Source: RGIG3102 sp964369915 | Lineage (GTDB): Bacteria > Bacillota > Clostridia > Oscillospirales > Ruminococcaceae | Direction: 5' to 3' | Length of the DNA: 39,972 nt | Assembly: GCA_964369915.1 (NCBI GenBank) | Contig: CAYJGG010000015.1 | Span: 1-39,972 of the forward strand | In this document: one piece after another, positions 25,457-34,360 of the stretch | How the letters are laid out: every line of letters starts with the position of its first letter | How positions within the stretch are numbered: the stretch's first letter is position 1 | The notes under the pieces: generated by a model | Databases searched by the model: none | Told to the model about the DNA's origin: nothing | What the model saw: the letters and a program-made list of their open reading frames with translations, nothing else | Position numbers and translations under genes: made by a program

Positions 25457-26377
25457 ATGAGTCGTTATTTCATAAGACGAGTTTTGCAAACAATTCCATT
25501 GATGCTTATCATATCAATTGTTATATTTATGTTTATTCACCTTTTGCCGGGTGATCCTGCTAAAAGTTTAGCGGGGCTTGAGGCGACACCAGAACAAGTA
25601 GAGGCTATCCGTGAATCTCACGGGCTAAATGATCCTTTAATAGTTCAATATGTAAATTACATGGGTGATTTATTAACAGGAGATTTAGGCGTTAGTTTAA
25701 AATCAGGAGATCCAGTTATTGAATTAATAGCAGGAAGAATGTCTAACACAATAAAATTAGTATTCGCTGGCATGCTATGGGCACCAGTGATAGGTATTTT
25801 ACTCGGTATTATATCTGCGATAAATAGGGGAAATATATTTGATCATTTAACGATGTTTACAGCGATAACAGGGCTTTCATTACCAGGTTTCTGGGTTGGG
25901 CTAATGTTAATTCAGCTGTTTTCAGTACAACTAGGCTGGCTACCAACAGGTGGTCTTGATAGTTGGCAATCGCTTATTATGCCATCTTTTTCAATGGGGC
26001 TTGGTATAATGGCAGTTTTAGCTAGATACTCACGTTCATCTATGCTAGAAACATTAAAAGAAGATTACATAAGAACAGCAAGAGCAAAAGGACAAAAAGA
26101 AAAAATGGTAATGTTTGCTCATGCTTTTAGAAATTCATTAATTCAAATAGTTACTATATTAGGCTTACAAATAGGTGGTTTACTTTCAGGTACAGTTATA
26201 ACTGAAAATATCTACTCTATTCCAGGTATAGGAAGATTACTATTTGACTCAATTAGTTTCCGTGATTATCCAGCAATTCAAGCATTACTAATGCTTTTCG
26301 CCTTACAGTATGTAGCTATAAACTTAATTGTTGATCTACTATACGGCGTAATCAATCCAAAAATTCGTTACGATTAA
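25457..26377 (+). CDS. ABC importer permease, DppB/OppB type
   Basis: This 306-residue inner membrane subunit has the type I importer layout of the Dpp/Opp family. The N-terminal helix (RRVLQTIPLMLIISIVIFMF) is followed by the periplasmic stretch LLPGDPAKSLAGLEATPEQV, characteristic of DppB. Then come five more helices. The EAA coupling loop is around YIRTARAKGQKEKMVMFAHAFRNS. The start follows AAGGAGG. It pairs with the DppC-like permease encoded 12 bp downstream. Confidence 0.95.
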   Translation: MSRYFIRRVLQTIPLMLIISIVIFMFIHLLPGDPAKSLAGLEATPEQVEAIRESHGLNDPLIVQYVNYMGDLLTGDLGVSLKSGDPVIELIAGRMSNTIKLVFAGMLWAPVIGILLGIISAINRGNIFDHLTMFTAITGLSLPGFWVGLMLIQLFSVQLGWLPTGGLDSWQSLIMPSFSMGLGIMAVLARYSRSSMLETLKEDYIRTARAKGQKEKMVMFAHAFRNSLIQIVTILGLQIGGLLSGTVITENIYSIPGIGRLLFDSISFRDYPAIQALLMLFALQYVAINLIVDLLYGVINPKIRYD

Positions 26378-26389
26378 GGAGGAAACATA

Positions 26390-27298
26390 ATGACAAATTT
26401 GAATACAAACAGCATACCTTTAAATGAAGAATATGTTGATGAAAATATATCTGCCGATAGTGGCAGTAAAACAAAAGCTTTTATTAAAAAGTTTTCAAGA
26501 AGGCCAACTGCAGTAGCAGGATTTATAGTTATTGTAATACTATTAATTTTAGCGCTTATTGGCCCTTATCTAACACCATATGATCCTGCGGCATATGATT
26601 ATTATAATACTTTTGCAGAGCCAAGTGCAGAGCATTTATTTGGCACAGACAACTTTGGTAGAGATATTTTTAGCCGTATGCTTGCGGGTACAAGATTAAC
26701 TCTTGGAATATCATTATCATCAGTTATTATAGGTGCGGCTATAGGAACAGTTTTAGGGCTTATGTCAGGATATTATGGCGGAGTAATCGAAATGCTAGTA
26801 ATGCGCTCATCTGATGTATTATTTAGTTTTCCAGATATACTTTTAGCTATCGCTATCGTTGCTCTTATAGGGCCTGGTTCTATAAACGTGTTTATAGCCG
26901 TTATGGTATTTACCGTCCCGAGTTTTGCAAGGATAATGCGAAGTGCAACGTTATCTGTTAAAGGCTCGTTATATGTTGAAGTTGCAGAAAGTTTAGGATG
27001 TAAGAGCCCAAGAATATTATTTAAACATATATTCCCGGGCACAATTCAATCATTAATAGTTAATTTTACTATGAGAATAGGTTCAGCTATTATGGCAGCT
27101 TCATCTTTAAGTTTCTTAGGGTTTGGCGCTAGCACATCTGAGCCTGAATGGGGCGCAATGCTTTCACAAGGTAGAAGTTTTATGTCTACATCACCTCATA
27201 TGATTTTTTATCCAGGTTTAGTAATATTTATTACGGTACTCGCTTTCAACCTATTTGGTGATGGGTTAAGGGATACTCTTGATCCAAAATTAAATTAA
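26390..27298 (+). CDS. ABC importer permease, DppC/OppC type
   Basis: This 302-residue second permease of the importer has an N-terminal cytoplasmic region of about 40 residues with KKFSRRPTAVAGFIVI leading into helix 1. The periplasmic motif HLFGTDNFGRDIFSRMLAGT is typical of DppC. The EAA loop (YVEVAESLGCKSPRILFKHIFPG) contacts the ATPases, and the C-terminal FNLFGDGLRDTLDPKL is the usual family ending. It starts behind AAGGAGG. Confidence 0.95.
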   Translation: MTNLNTNSIPLNEEYVDENISADSGSKTKAFIKKFSRRPTAVAGFIVIVILLILALIGPYLTPYDPAAYDYYNTFAEPSAEHLFGTDNFGRDIFSRMLAGTRLTLGISLSSVIIGAAIGTVLGLMSGYYGGVIEMLVMRSSDVLFSFPDILLAIAIVALIGPGSINVFIAVMVFTVPSFARIMRSATLSVKGSLYVEVAESLGCKSPRILFKHIFPGTIQSLIVNFTMRIGSAIMAASSLSFLGFGASTSEPEWGAMLSQGRSFMSTSPHMIFYPGLVIFITVLAFNLFGDGLRDTLDPKLN

Positions 27299-27315
27299 AG
27301 AAAGGAGCAGATTAA

Positions 27316-28299
27316 ATGAGTGAAAAAATATTATCAGTAAAAGATTTACGCACAGAATTTTTTAGCAGTAAAAAGAAAAGTGTTACTGCCGTTGACGGTG
27401 TAAGTTTTGATATAAATAAAGGTGAAATAGTTGGACTTGTTGGTGAGAGTGGATGCGGTAAAAGCGTTACATCTCTTTCAATAATGCAGCTATTTAAAAA
27501 CACAACAGGTAAAGTTACTAATGGTGAGGTTTTATTTAATGGAGAAGATTTATTAAAAAAATCAGATAACGAAATCAGAAAAATTCGTGGAAATAGACTT
27601 AGTATGATTTTCCAAGAGCCAATGAGTAGCTTAAATCCAGCTATGAGAATAGATAAACAGCTAATGGAAGGAATTAGACTTCATACGGATTTATCTAAAG
27701 AACAAGCATTAGATAAAGCAAGAGAAATATTAGAGCAAGTAGGTATTCCAGATCCAAACCGTGTTCTAAAAAATTATCCTCATCAGCTTTCTGGTGGTAT
27801 GAGTCAAAGGGTTATGATTGCTATGGCAATGAGCTGTGAGCCAGAATTACTAATTGCAGACGAGCCAACAACAGCTCTTGATGTTACTATCCAAGCTCAA
27901 ATTTTAGATTTAATGCAAAAAATTCAAAAAGATAAAGGAATGGGTATTCTATTAATTACTCACGATTTAGGTGTTGTTGCAGAAATATGCTCAAAAGTAG
28001 TTGTTATGTATGCTGGCAAAATAGTTGAAGAAGCTCCAGTACACGACTTATTTAAAAATCCACAGCATCCATACACTCAAGGGCTTATAGCATCAGTTCC
28101 AAAACTGGGTTCAGGCGTTAAAATTCTTCCTAGTATTCCTGGTAGTGTTCCAGATTTAACATCAATGCCAAAAGGATGTAGATTTGCTCCAAGATGTAAA
28201 TATTGCCAAGAAAAATGTAAAACTGAGCAACCACCACTAATAAAAATTTCAGAAAATCAAAAGGTTAGTTGCTGGTTAAAAGAAGAAGGAGTGGGTTAA
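27316..28299 (+). CDS. ABC importer ATPase, DppD/OppD type
   Basis: This is a 327-residue ATPase subunit. Walker A is GESGCGKS, the Q-loop is IFQEPMSSLNP, the signature is LSGGMSQR, Walker B is LLIADEPTTALD and the switch histidine is in LITHDL. The C-terminal oligopeptide-transporter extension carries CRFAPRCKYCQEKC. This is the cysteine-rich element of DppD/OppD proteins, reported in related transporters to hold an Fe-S cluster. It lies 17 bp after the permease and 1 bp before its partner ATPase gene. Confidence 0.95.
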   Translation: MSEKILSVKDLRTEFFSSKKKSVTAVDGVSFDINKGEIVGLVGESGCGKSVTSLSIMQLFKNTTGKVTNGEVLFNGEDLLKKSDNEIRKIRGNRLSMIFQEPMSSLNPAMRIDKQLMEGIRLHTDLSKEQALDKAREILEQVGIPDPNRVLKNYPHQLSGGMSQRVMIAMAMSCEPELLIADEPTTALDVTIQAQILDLMQKIQKDKGMGILLITHDLGVVAEICSKVVVMYAGKIVEEAPVHDLFKNPQHPYTQGLIASVPKLGSGVKILPSIPGSVPDLTSMPKGCRFAPRCKYCQEKCKTEQPPLIKISENQKVSCWLKEEGVG

Positions 28300-28300
28300 T

Positions 28301-29296
28301 ATGAAAAAAATCGTTTCCTTAAAAAATGTTTCAAAAACTTTCCCAGTTGGTAAAAACTTATTAGGAAAAGCAGATAAATTTGTTCATGCAGTTAATAATA
28401 TAAGTTTTGATATATACGAAGGCGAAACTTTTTCAATAGTTGGTGAATCTGGCTGTGGAAAAAGTACAACTGGTAGATTAATAAATCATTTATTAAATCC
28501 AAATGAAGGAACAGTTGAATTTAATGGCATTGATATAACTAATATGAGCCAAGACGAAGTGCGTCCTTTAAGAAGAGATATGCAAATGATTTTCCAAGAT
28601 CCTGCAGGAAGTTTAAATCCTAGAATGAGAGTTGAAGATTTAATTGCAGAGCCTTTATTAATTCATAGTCAAAATGCATCGCCAGACGATGAAATGTATA
28701 AATATAAAAGCAAAGAAGAAAGAATTAAAAAGGTTCATGAATTATTAAAAATAGTAGGACTTAGTCCAAAACATGCAAAAAGATTCCCTCATGAATTCTC
28801 AGGCGGACAAAAGCAAAGAATTGGCGTTGCAAGAGCTTTAACAGTTAATCCAAAATTAATTATTGCGGATGAGCCGATTTCAGCGCTAGACGTTTCGATT
28901 CAAGCTCAAGTATTAAATCTTTTACATAATCTTCAAGAAACATATGGCTTAACTTATATGTTTATCTCGCATGATTTATCAGTAGTTGAGATGATTTCTG
29001 ATAGAATTGGTGTTATGTATCTAGGATTTTTAGCTGAATTATCAACTAAAGAAGATTTATATAAAAATCCTCTTCATCCATATACAAAAGCATTATTATC
29101 AGCAGTTCCAATTCCAGATCCTGAAAACAAACAAGAAAGAATTATACTAGAAGGCGATATTCCTAGCACAATCAATCTTCCAAAAGGGTGTCCATTTGCA
29201 GCTAGATGCAGATACGTAAAACCTATTTGTCACGAAGAAAGACCAGTACAAAAAGAAGTTAATGAAGGACACTTCGTTTCATGTCATTTATATTAA
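28301..29296 (+). CDS. ABC importer ATPase, DppF/OppF type
   Basis: This 331-residue second ATPase of the importer forms a heterodimer with the DppD-like subunit. Walker A is GESGCGKST, the Q-loop is IFQDPAGSLNPRMRV, the signature is FSGGQKQR, Walker B is LIIADEPISALD and the switch histidine is in FISHDLSVVE. The C-terminal extension has CPFAARCRYVKPIC. An insertion of about 15 residues (SQNASPDDEMYKYKSKEER) lies between the Q-loop and the signature, a region variable in the family. The gene follows its partner by 1 bp. Confidence 0.95.
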   Translation: MKKIVSLKNVSKTFPVGKNLLGKADKFVHAVNNISFDIYEGETFSIVGESGCGKSTTGRLINHLLNPNEGTVEFNGIDITNMSQDEVRPLRRDMQMIFQDPAGSLNPRMRVEDLIAEPLLIHSQNASPDDEMYKYKSKEERIKKVHELLKIVGLSPKHAKRFPHEFSGGQKQRIGVARALTVNPKLIIADEPISALDVSIQAQVLNLLHNLQETYGLTYMFISHDLSVVEMISDRIGVMYLGFLAELSTKEDLYKNPLHPYTKALLSAVPIPDPENKQERIILEGDIPSTINLPKGCPFAARCRYVKPICHEERPVQKEVNEGHFVSCHLY

Positions 29297-29323
29297 TATA
29301 CGACAAGAAAGAGAGAAAACATA

Positions 29324-30076
29324 ATGAAAAAACCTATTATTGAAGCATGCGTAGATTCATTTGAATCTTGCAAAGCAGCTTATGAAAATGGCGCAGACAG
29401 ATTAGAACTTTGTGCAAACCTTGTTATCGGTGGAACAACTCCATCACCATTCGTGGTAAAACAAGTAAAAGCGCAAAGTGATGTGAAAATAAATGTTTTA
29501 ATTCGTCCACGTTTTGGCGATTTTCTATACACAGAAAGCGAAATGGATTTGATGTGTGATGAAATTAAAATGTTTAAAGATTTAGGTGTTAATGGTGTTG
29601 TTATTGGCACATTAACAAAAGATGGCGATTTAGATATTGAAAGAATGAAAAGACTTTTAAAATGCGCAGAAGGCTTAGAAGTTACACTTCATAGAGCTTT
29701 TGATATGACTCGTGATCCACTTAAAACATTAGAACAAGCAATAGAGCTTGGCATAAACACTATTTTAACATCAGGACAGCAAAGCGATGTTGTAGCTGGA
29801 AAAGATTTATTAAAAGAAGTTTATGAAAAAGCAGCAGGAAGAATAGATATTATGGCGGGCGCAGGAGTTAAAATGCATAATATTCAAATGCTTCATGACC
29901 ATACTGGTATTACAACTTTTCATACAACAGGAAGAAAAGGCAGTATAGACAGTGAAATGGTTTATAGAAAAGAAACTGTTGCAATGGGACTACCTTCACT
30001 TTCAGAATATGAAATTTGGAGAACTGATCCAGCTGAATTTAAAACTTGTGCAGATATAGTTCATTCTTTTAAATAA
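29324..30076 (+). CDS. cutC: CutC family TIM-barrel protein
   Basis: This 250-residue member of the CutC family has the family landmarks: IIEACVDSFES at the N-terminus, ADRLELCANLVIGGTTPSPF, VLIRPRFGDFLYTESE, VTLHRAFDMTRDP, and TILTSGQQS followed by MAGAGVK. The name comes from a copper-homeostasis phenotype in E. coli, but the fold is a TIM barrel with conserved polar residues suited to catalysis. Here no copper gene is near. It is the gene directly after a complete importer and before amino-sugar genes, so an enzymatic role on the imported compound is likely. The family assignment is secure; the role is inference. Confidence 0.93.
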   Translation: MKKPIIEACVDSFESCKAAYENGADRLELCANLVIGGTTPSPFVVKQVKAQSDVKINVLIRPRFGDFLYTESEMDLMCDEIKMFKDLGVNGVVIGTLTKDGDLDIERMKRLLKCAEGLEVTLHRAFDMTRDPLKTLEQAIELGINTILTSGQQSDVVAGKDLLKEVYEKAAGRIDIMAGAGVKMHNIQMLHDHTGITTFHTTGRKGSIDSEMVYRKETVAMGLPSLSEYEIWRTDPAEFKTCADIVHSFK

Positions 30077-30090
30077 ACTTAATAATATTA

Positions 30091-30138
30091 CTTAATGATA
30101 AAGCCCAAAGAAAAACTACTTTAGGCTTTATCGTTAAG
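30091..30138 (+). other. Long hairpin between cutC and the ROK repressor gene
   Basis: A 15-bp stem with one G-T pair (left arm 30091-30105, right arm 30124-30138) has a loop that can pair further (AAAG/CTTT). It is not followed by a T-tract, so it is a poor intrinsic terminator. mRNA processing, attenuation or an operator role are possible. Confidence 0.55.
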
Positions 30139-30177
30139 ATAGAATAAGTATAACATTCGGAAAGGAATGTGAAGTGC

Positions 30178-31326
30178 ATGCCTAAAAATCAAGAATATAT
30201 AAAAATGAATAATATAGAACTTGTCTTGAACACCTTATATTCTCAAAAAGAGCTATCCAGAGTTGAGCTAGCTAATGCTACAAAATTAAGCACAACTAGT
30301 ATAACTCGTGTTACTCAATTTTTAATAGAAAAAGGATATGTAAGAGAGGGTGAGAGTTATTCAAAGGGAGTTGGCAGGAATAGAGTTACGCTTAATGTAA
30401 TTGCCGAGTCCGCTTATTCTATAGGTATTGCTATTTTAAAAGAAAATTTAATATTTGCTGTTTTAGATTTAAACAGAGAAGTTGTTTTTAACTATAAAGA
30501 AGAAAACAATAATAGCCAAATGAAAATTGAAGATTTAGCAAAATACATTTTAAAAACTTTAAAAAGACTGCTTTTTGAAAATGGTATTTCATATGAAAAA
30601 GTAGTGGGAGTTGGGATTTCTGTTCCGGGGATTGTTGATAATAATCAAGGGATAGTGAACTATTCAACTCAATTAAAATGGGAAAATGTTAATGTTAAAG
30701 AAATTTTCTCAGCAATATTTGAAAAGTCAGTCGAAGTTGAAAATGATACAAAAGCAAGAATCGTTGCCAAAAAAACTAATAAAGATTTACTAAATAGTGA
30801 ATGCGTTGTCGGTTTATTTATTGGTGATGGTGTTTCGGCTGTTGGAATTAGCGAAGGATTTGTTGTAAGGGGTGTAAATAATGCTGCGGGCGAAGTTGGC
30901 CATATAGTAACTCAAAAAGATGGCGAAGAGTGTGACTGCGGAAACTTAGGCTGTTTGCAAACAAAATTAGCTAGAAAATTTTTACTTAAAAGGGGGCGAA
31001 AACATAATAATAAAATATCAGATGTCAAAGAAATAATAACTTATTACAAAAACAATGAAGAATGGGCAATAGAATTAATAGAAGATTTTAAAACATCTTT
31101 TTTATTAATTTTAGATATCCTGCAGCATTGTTATAATCCAAGTTTAATTATTATTTCAGGCGAAATGGTGGATAGTTTTTATGAGTTTTTAAGCAAATTT
31201 ATAAAAGAGATAGAGCTTATAAATAAAACAACATCTACATCAATAAAATTATTAATATCTCAAAATGATATTAGTGAAACTTCAATCGGTGTTGGGCTTT
31301 TAGCACTTCAAACGATGTTTAATTAA
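30178..31326 (+). CDS. ROK family transcriptional repressor
   Basis: This 382-residue regulator of the NagC/XylR/Mlc type has an N-terminal winged helix-turn-helix (about 10-65, LSRVELANATKLSTTSITRVTQF LIEKGYV). A ROK sugar-binding domain follows, with VGVGISVPGIV, NAAGEVGHI and the zinc motif CDCGNLGC intact. I use the ATG at 30178. GTG at 30169 is in frame but only 2 bp from the GGAAAGGA site, while 30178 is 11 bp from it. It sits inside the catabolic cluster and probably senses a sugar or amino-sugar phosphate and represses the importer and glycosidase promoters. Confidence 0.9.
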   Translation: MPKNQEYIKMNNIELVLNTLYSQKELSRVELANATKLSTTSITRVTQFLIEKGYVREGESYSKGVGRNRVTLNVIAESAYSIGIAILKENLIFAVLDLNREVVFNYKEENNNSQMKIEDLAKYILKTLKRLLFENGISYEKVVGVGISVPGIVDNNQGIVNYSTQLKWENVNVKEIFSAIFEKSVEVENDTKARIVAKKTNKDLLNSECVVGLFIGDGVSAVGISEGFVVRGVNNAAGEVGHIVTQKDGEECDCGNLGCLQTKLARKFLLKRGRKHNNKISDVKEIITYYKNNEEWAIELIEDFKTSFLLILDILQHCYNPSLIIISGEMVDSFYEFLSKFIKEIELINKTTSTSIKLLISQNDISETSIGVGLLALQTMFN

Positions 31327-31364
31327 AAAGGTGATTTTAAAGGTTTAGAAATTATATTGTTATA

Positions 31365-31376
31365 ATATTGCAATAT
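31365..31376. promoter_or_regulatory. Palindrome upstream of the M81 gene, candidate operator
   Basis: The perfect 12-bp palindrome ATATTGCAATAT overlaps the 3' end of a TATAAT (31361-31366). No good -35 is visible upstream, so whether an internal promoter lies here is uncertain. Confidence 0.35.
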
Positions 31377-31405
31377 ATGACATACAGAAAGGTATGGAAA
31401 AGGTT

Positions 31406-32902
31406 ATGAAAAGAATATTAGTTGCTGCAATACATCATGAATCAAATTCATTTAATCCAATTATTGCAGGCGAAAATGATTTTAGAGTTTTAAGAGGAAA
31501 AGAACTAATTGAAAACATGAGAAAGAATGATTCTCTTTCAGGTGTTATTCAAACGTTATTAGACCAGAAATATGAAGTTATCCCAACTGTATCTTGTAGA
31601 GCAGTTCCAAATGGCGAAGTTGACTACAATTTTTATATGGGAATAAAACAGGAAATTCTTGATATAGCTAAAAAAGAAAATGAAATAAAGCCAATCGATG
31701 CAGTTTGCTTATCTTTACACGGTTCGATGAGAATATCAGGCCTTGGAGAAGCTGAAGGTGTATTATTAAAAGAGTTAAAAGCTATTTTACCGAATATACC
31801 ATTTTATTCTTCACTGGATATGCACACAACAATGACAAAAGAAATGTTTGATAATTGCGATGGCTTTGTTGGATATAAATGCGCTCCTCACACAGATTGT
31901 ACTGAAACTGGTGAGCATGCAGCGAGAATGACAATACTAGCACTAGAAGAAGGTGTAAAAACTCATAAAGCATGGGTTAGAGTGCCATTTTTAGTAGCAG
32001 GCGAACAATCATCAACAAATACACAACCAATGATTGATTTAATAAGTGAATTAAGAGAAACTGAAAAGCAAGAAGGCATTTATGCAGCTTCTTACTTAAT
32101 GGGCTTCCCTTGGGCAGATAATAAAGATTCATCAGTTGCTGTTTATGTTGTTGCAGATACTAAAGAAAAAGCTGAAAACACAGCTGTAAGACTTGCAAAC
32201 ACTATGTGGGATAGATTAGAAGATTTCACATTCCACACAGAAACTTATCCTGAAAAAGAAGCGATTGATGTAGCGTTTAATGCTGTAAAAGAAGGCGGGG
32301 AAACACCTGTTTATCTTTCAGACTCAGGAGATAACCCAACTGCAGGCTCTTCTTCAGACTGCACAGACTTTTTAAAGCTTCTTTTAGATGATGAAAGAAC
32401 AAAAGATTTAAAAAATAATATTATTTATGGCGGAATATATGATCCGGAAGCAACTAAGGCTTGCGAGGGTAAAGTTGGCGAAGAGATAACATTAACATTC
32501 GGTGCAAAATTCGATAAAGTTACCACTAAGCCATTAACTTTAACAGGAACAGTTAAAGCATACGTTGAAAAATGGGAAAAAGATATGATGAATGGCGATT
32601 TAGCTTTGTTTTCATATAATGGAGTAGATATAATTTTAGCTGAAAAACATGTTGGTTTTGGTAGCCCTGAAATGTTTGAAGATTTAGGAAGAGATCCTAG
32701 AAAAGCAGATATAGTTGTTTGCAAATTAGGATATCTTACTGCACCACATGAAAAGGTTGCAAAAAGAGCGATAATGGCACTTTCGAAAGGCTCAACAAAT
32801 GAAGATTTAAAAACTCTGCCTTATACAAAAGTTCCAAGACCATTATTCCCATTAGATGCAAAATTTGATTTTAAACCAGAAGAATATTTAAAATCAGAAT
32901 AA
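31406..32902 (+). CDS. M81 family (MlrC-type) metallohydrolase
   Basis: This 498-residue member of the M81/MlrC family is named after a zinc enzyme that degrades linear microcystin peptides; most members have no known substrate. Motifs are ILVAAIHHESNSFNP at the N-terminus, SLDMHTTMT with metal-ligand candidates Asp and His, HTDCTETGEHAA, and LSDSGDNPTAGSSSDCTDFL, corresponding to the family DNPGGG-type loop. No signal peptide is seen. I place the start at 31406 to match the family N-terminus; an in-frame ATG at 31394 is only 1 bp from GAAAGG. Position between a sugar-responsive repressor and amino-sugar kinase and deacetylase genes suggests it cuts an amide or similar bond in the imported compound. 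Confidence 0.88.
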   Translation: MKRILVAAIHHESNSFNPIIAGENDFRVLRGKELIENMRKNDSLSGVIQTLLDQKYEVIPTVSCRAVPNGEVDYNFYMGIKQEILDIAKKENEIKPIDAVCLSLHGSMRISGLGEAEGVLLKELKAILPNIPFYSSLDMHTTMTKEMFDNCDGFVGYKCAPHTDCTETGEHAARMTILALEEGVKTHKAWVRVPFLVAGEQSSTNTQPMIDLISELRETEKQEGIYAASYLMGFPWADNKDSSVAVYVVADTKEKAENTAVRLANTMWDRLEDFTFHTETYPEKEAIDVAFNAVKEGGETPVYLSDSGDNPTAGSSSDCTDFLKLLLDDERTKDLKNNIIYGGIYDPEATKACEGKVGEEITLTFGAKFDKVTTKPLTLTGTVKAYVEKWEKDMMNGDLALFSYNGVDIILAEKHVGFGSPEMFEDLGRDPRKADIVVCKLGYLTAPHEKVAKRAIMALSKGSTNEDLKTLPYTKVPRPLFPLDAKFDFKPEEYLKSE

Positions 32903-32939
32903 TTAAAGATGATTAAAAGGGTAGAAAGGAACACCTTAT

Positions 32940-34337
32940 ATGAAAACTTTTAAGTGTACACCCAAATTTATTCCAGAACTAGATAAAGGCTTTCGTCCTA
33001 TTTCTTTAGAAAATAGAGCTTATAGAAAAGCTTTAGATGAATATAAAGAAAAAGAATTAGTTAAAGTAGCTATTGTTGGAGCTGGTGATTTTGTAGCAAC
33101 TTCAGTTATCGAAATTTTTCCAGAAAACGCTGGGAAAAATGAAGATAATAAAATATATGTAGAAAGATATGTGAAATCTTTAATATGGGTAAAAGGCGGA
33201 TATAAAATTATATTTGCAGGCCCAGATTATATAGGACAGTATTTAAAAGATGCTTATAAAATAGGCGGAAAAAGAAATTTTGATGCGGATTTTATAGGCG
33301 GAGTTTACAACGAAACTTTTACAGTTGAGTTTGCAAACTTTGATGAAGTGCCAGAGTCTAGCGATGTTTCAAAATCTGTTGGAAGAAATTTAGATGGATA
33401 TAGAATAGGCTTTGATGCAGGTGGAAGTGATAGAAAAGTTTCTGCTGTTGTTAACGGCGAAACAATTTTTTCAACTGAAACTGTTTGGCATCCAAAAATC
33501 ACAAAAGATCCTCAATATCATTTAGATGGAATTATTGAATCTTTTAAAATGGCTGCTGAAAAAATGCCAAGAGTTGATGCTATTGGTATTAGTAGTGCTG
33601 GTATTTATATTGATAATGAGCCAAGAGCTGCAAGTTTATTTAGAGAAGTTTCAAAAGAAGATTTTGATAAAGTTGTAAGACAAATATATTACACAGCTGC
33701 AAAAGCTATCGGCGATGTGCCAATAGAAGTTGCAAATGATGGCGATGTAACAGCTTTAGCTGGTGCAATGAGCATGAACGAAAATGGAATTTTAGGGATT
33801 GCTATGGGAACTAGTGAGGCTGTTGGATATGTTGATAAAAATGGAAATATCACAGGTTGGCTGAATGAATTAGCGTTTGTTCCTGTTGATTACAGCGAAG
33901 ATGCTTTAATGGACGAATGGTCTTTAGATATAGGCGTTGGAACTAGTTATTTTTCTCAAGATGCAGTTATTAAACTTGCACCAAATGCTAAAATAGAGTT
34001 TGAAGATGGATTATATCCGGCTGAAAAACTAAAAGTTGTGCAAAAATTAATGGAAGAAAATCATGAAGGTGCTAAAAAAATATACGAAAGCATTGGTATT
34101 TATTTAGGATATGCACTAGCTTACTATGCAGAATTTTATGATATAAATAAAGTTTTATTATTAGGCAGAGTTTTATCAGGAAAAGGCGGAGATTTAATTA
34201 TTCAAAATGCAAATAAAGTTTTAGAAGTAGAATTTAAAGAGCTATTTGATAAAATTAAATTAGTTACTCCTGATGAAAAAATGCGTAGAGTTGGGCAGTC
34301 AATAGCAGCGGCTAGTCTTCCAAAAATCAGCAAATAA
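32940..34337 (+). CDS. ROK-fold sugar kinase-like protein with extra N-terminal domain
   Basis: This 465-residue protein has two parts. From about residue 152 onward it shows an actin-like ATPase core of ROK type: the phosphate-1 loop IGFDAGGSDRKVSAVV, an internal VDAIGISSAGIY, EVANDGDVTALAGA with the catalytic-base aspartate, and GIAMGTSEAVGY as the second phosphate loop. A nucleotide-binding VLLLGRVLSGKGG follows. The typical ROK zinc cysteines are absent and there is no helix-turn-helix, so it is more likely an enzyme than a regulator. The first 150 residues form an unrecognised domain. It precedes nagA by 23 bp, so phosphorylation of an N-acetyl-amino sugar is the natural guess. Confidence 0.7.
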   Translation: MKTFKCTPKFIPELDKGFRPISLENRAYRKALDEYKEKELVKVAIVGAGDFVATSVIEIFPENAGKNEDNKIYVERYVKSLIWVKGGYKIIFAGPDYIGQYLKDAYKIGGKRNFDADFIGGVYNETFTVEFANFDEVPESSDVSKSVGRNLDGYRIGFDAGGSDRKVSAVVNGETIFSTETVWHPKITKDPQYHLDGIIESFKMAAEKMPRVDAIGISSAGIYIDNEPRAASLFREVSKEDFDKVVRQIYYTAAKAIGDVPIEVANDGDVTALAGAMSMNENGILGIAMGTSEAVGYVDKNGNITGWLNELAFVPVDYSEDALMDEWSLDIGVGTSYFSQDAVIKLAPNAKIEFEDGLYPAEKLKVVQKLMEENHEGAKKIYESIGIYLGYALAYYAEFYDINKVLLLGRVLSGKGGDLIIQNANKVLEVEFKELFDKIKLVTPDEKMRRVGQSIAAASLPKISK

Positions 34338-34360
34338 ATTCGAAAGGAAATGACATAAAT

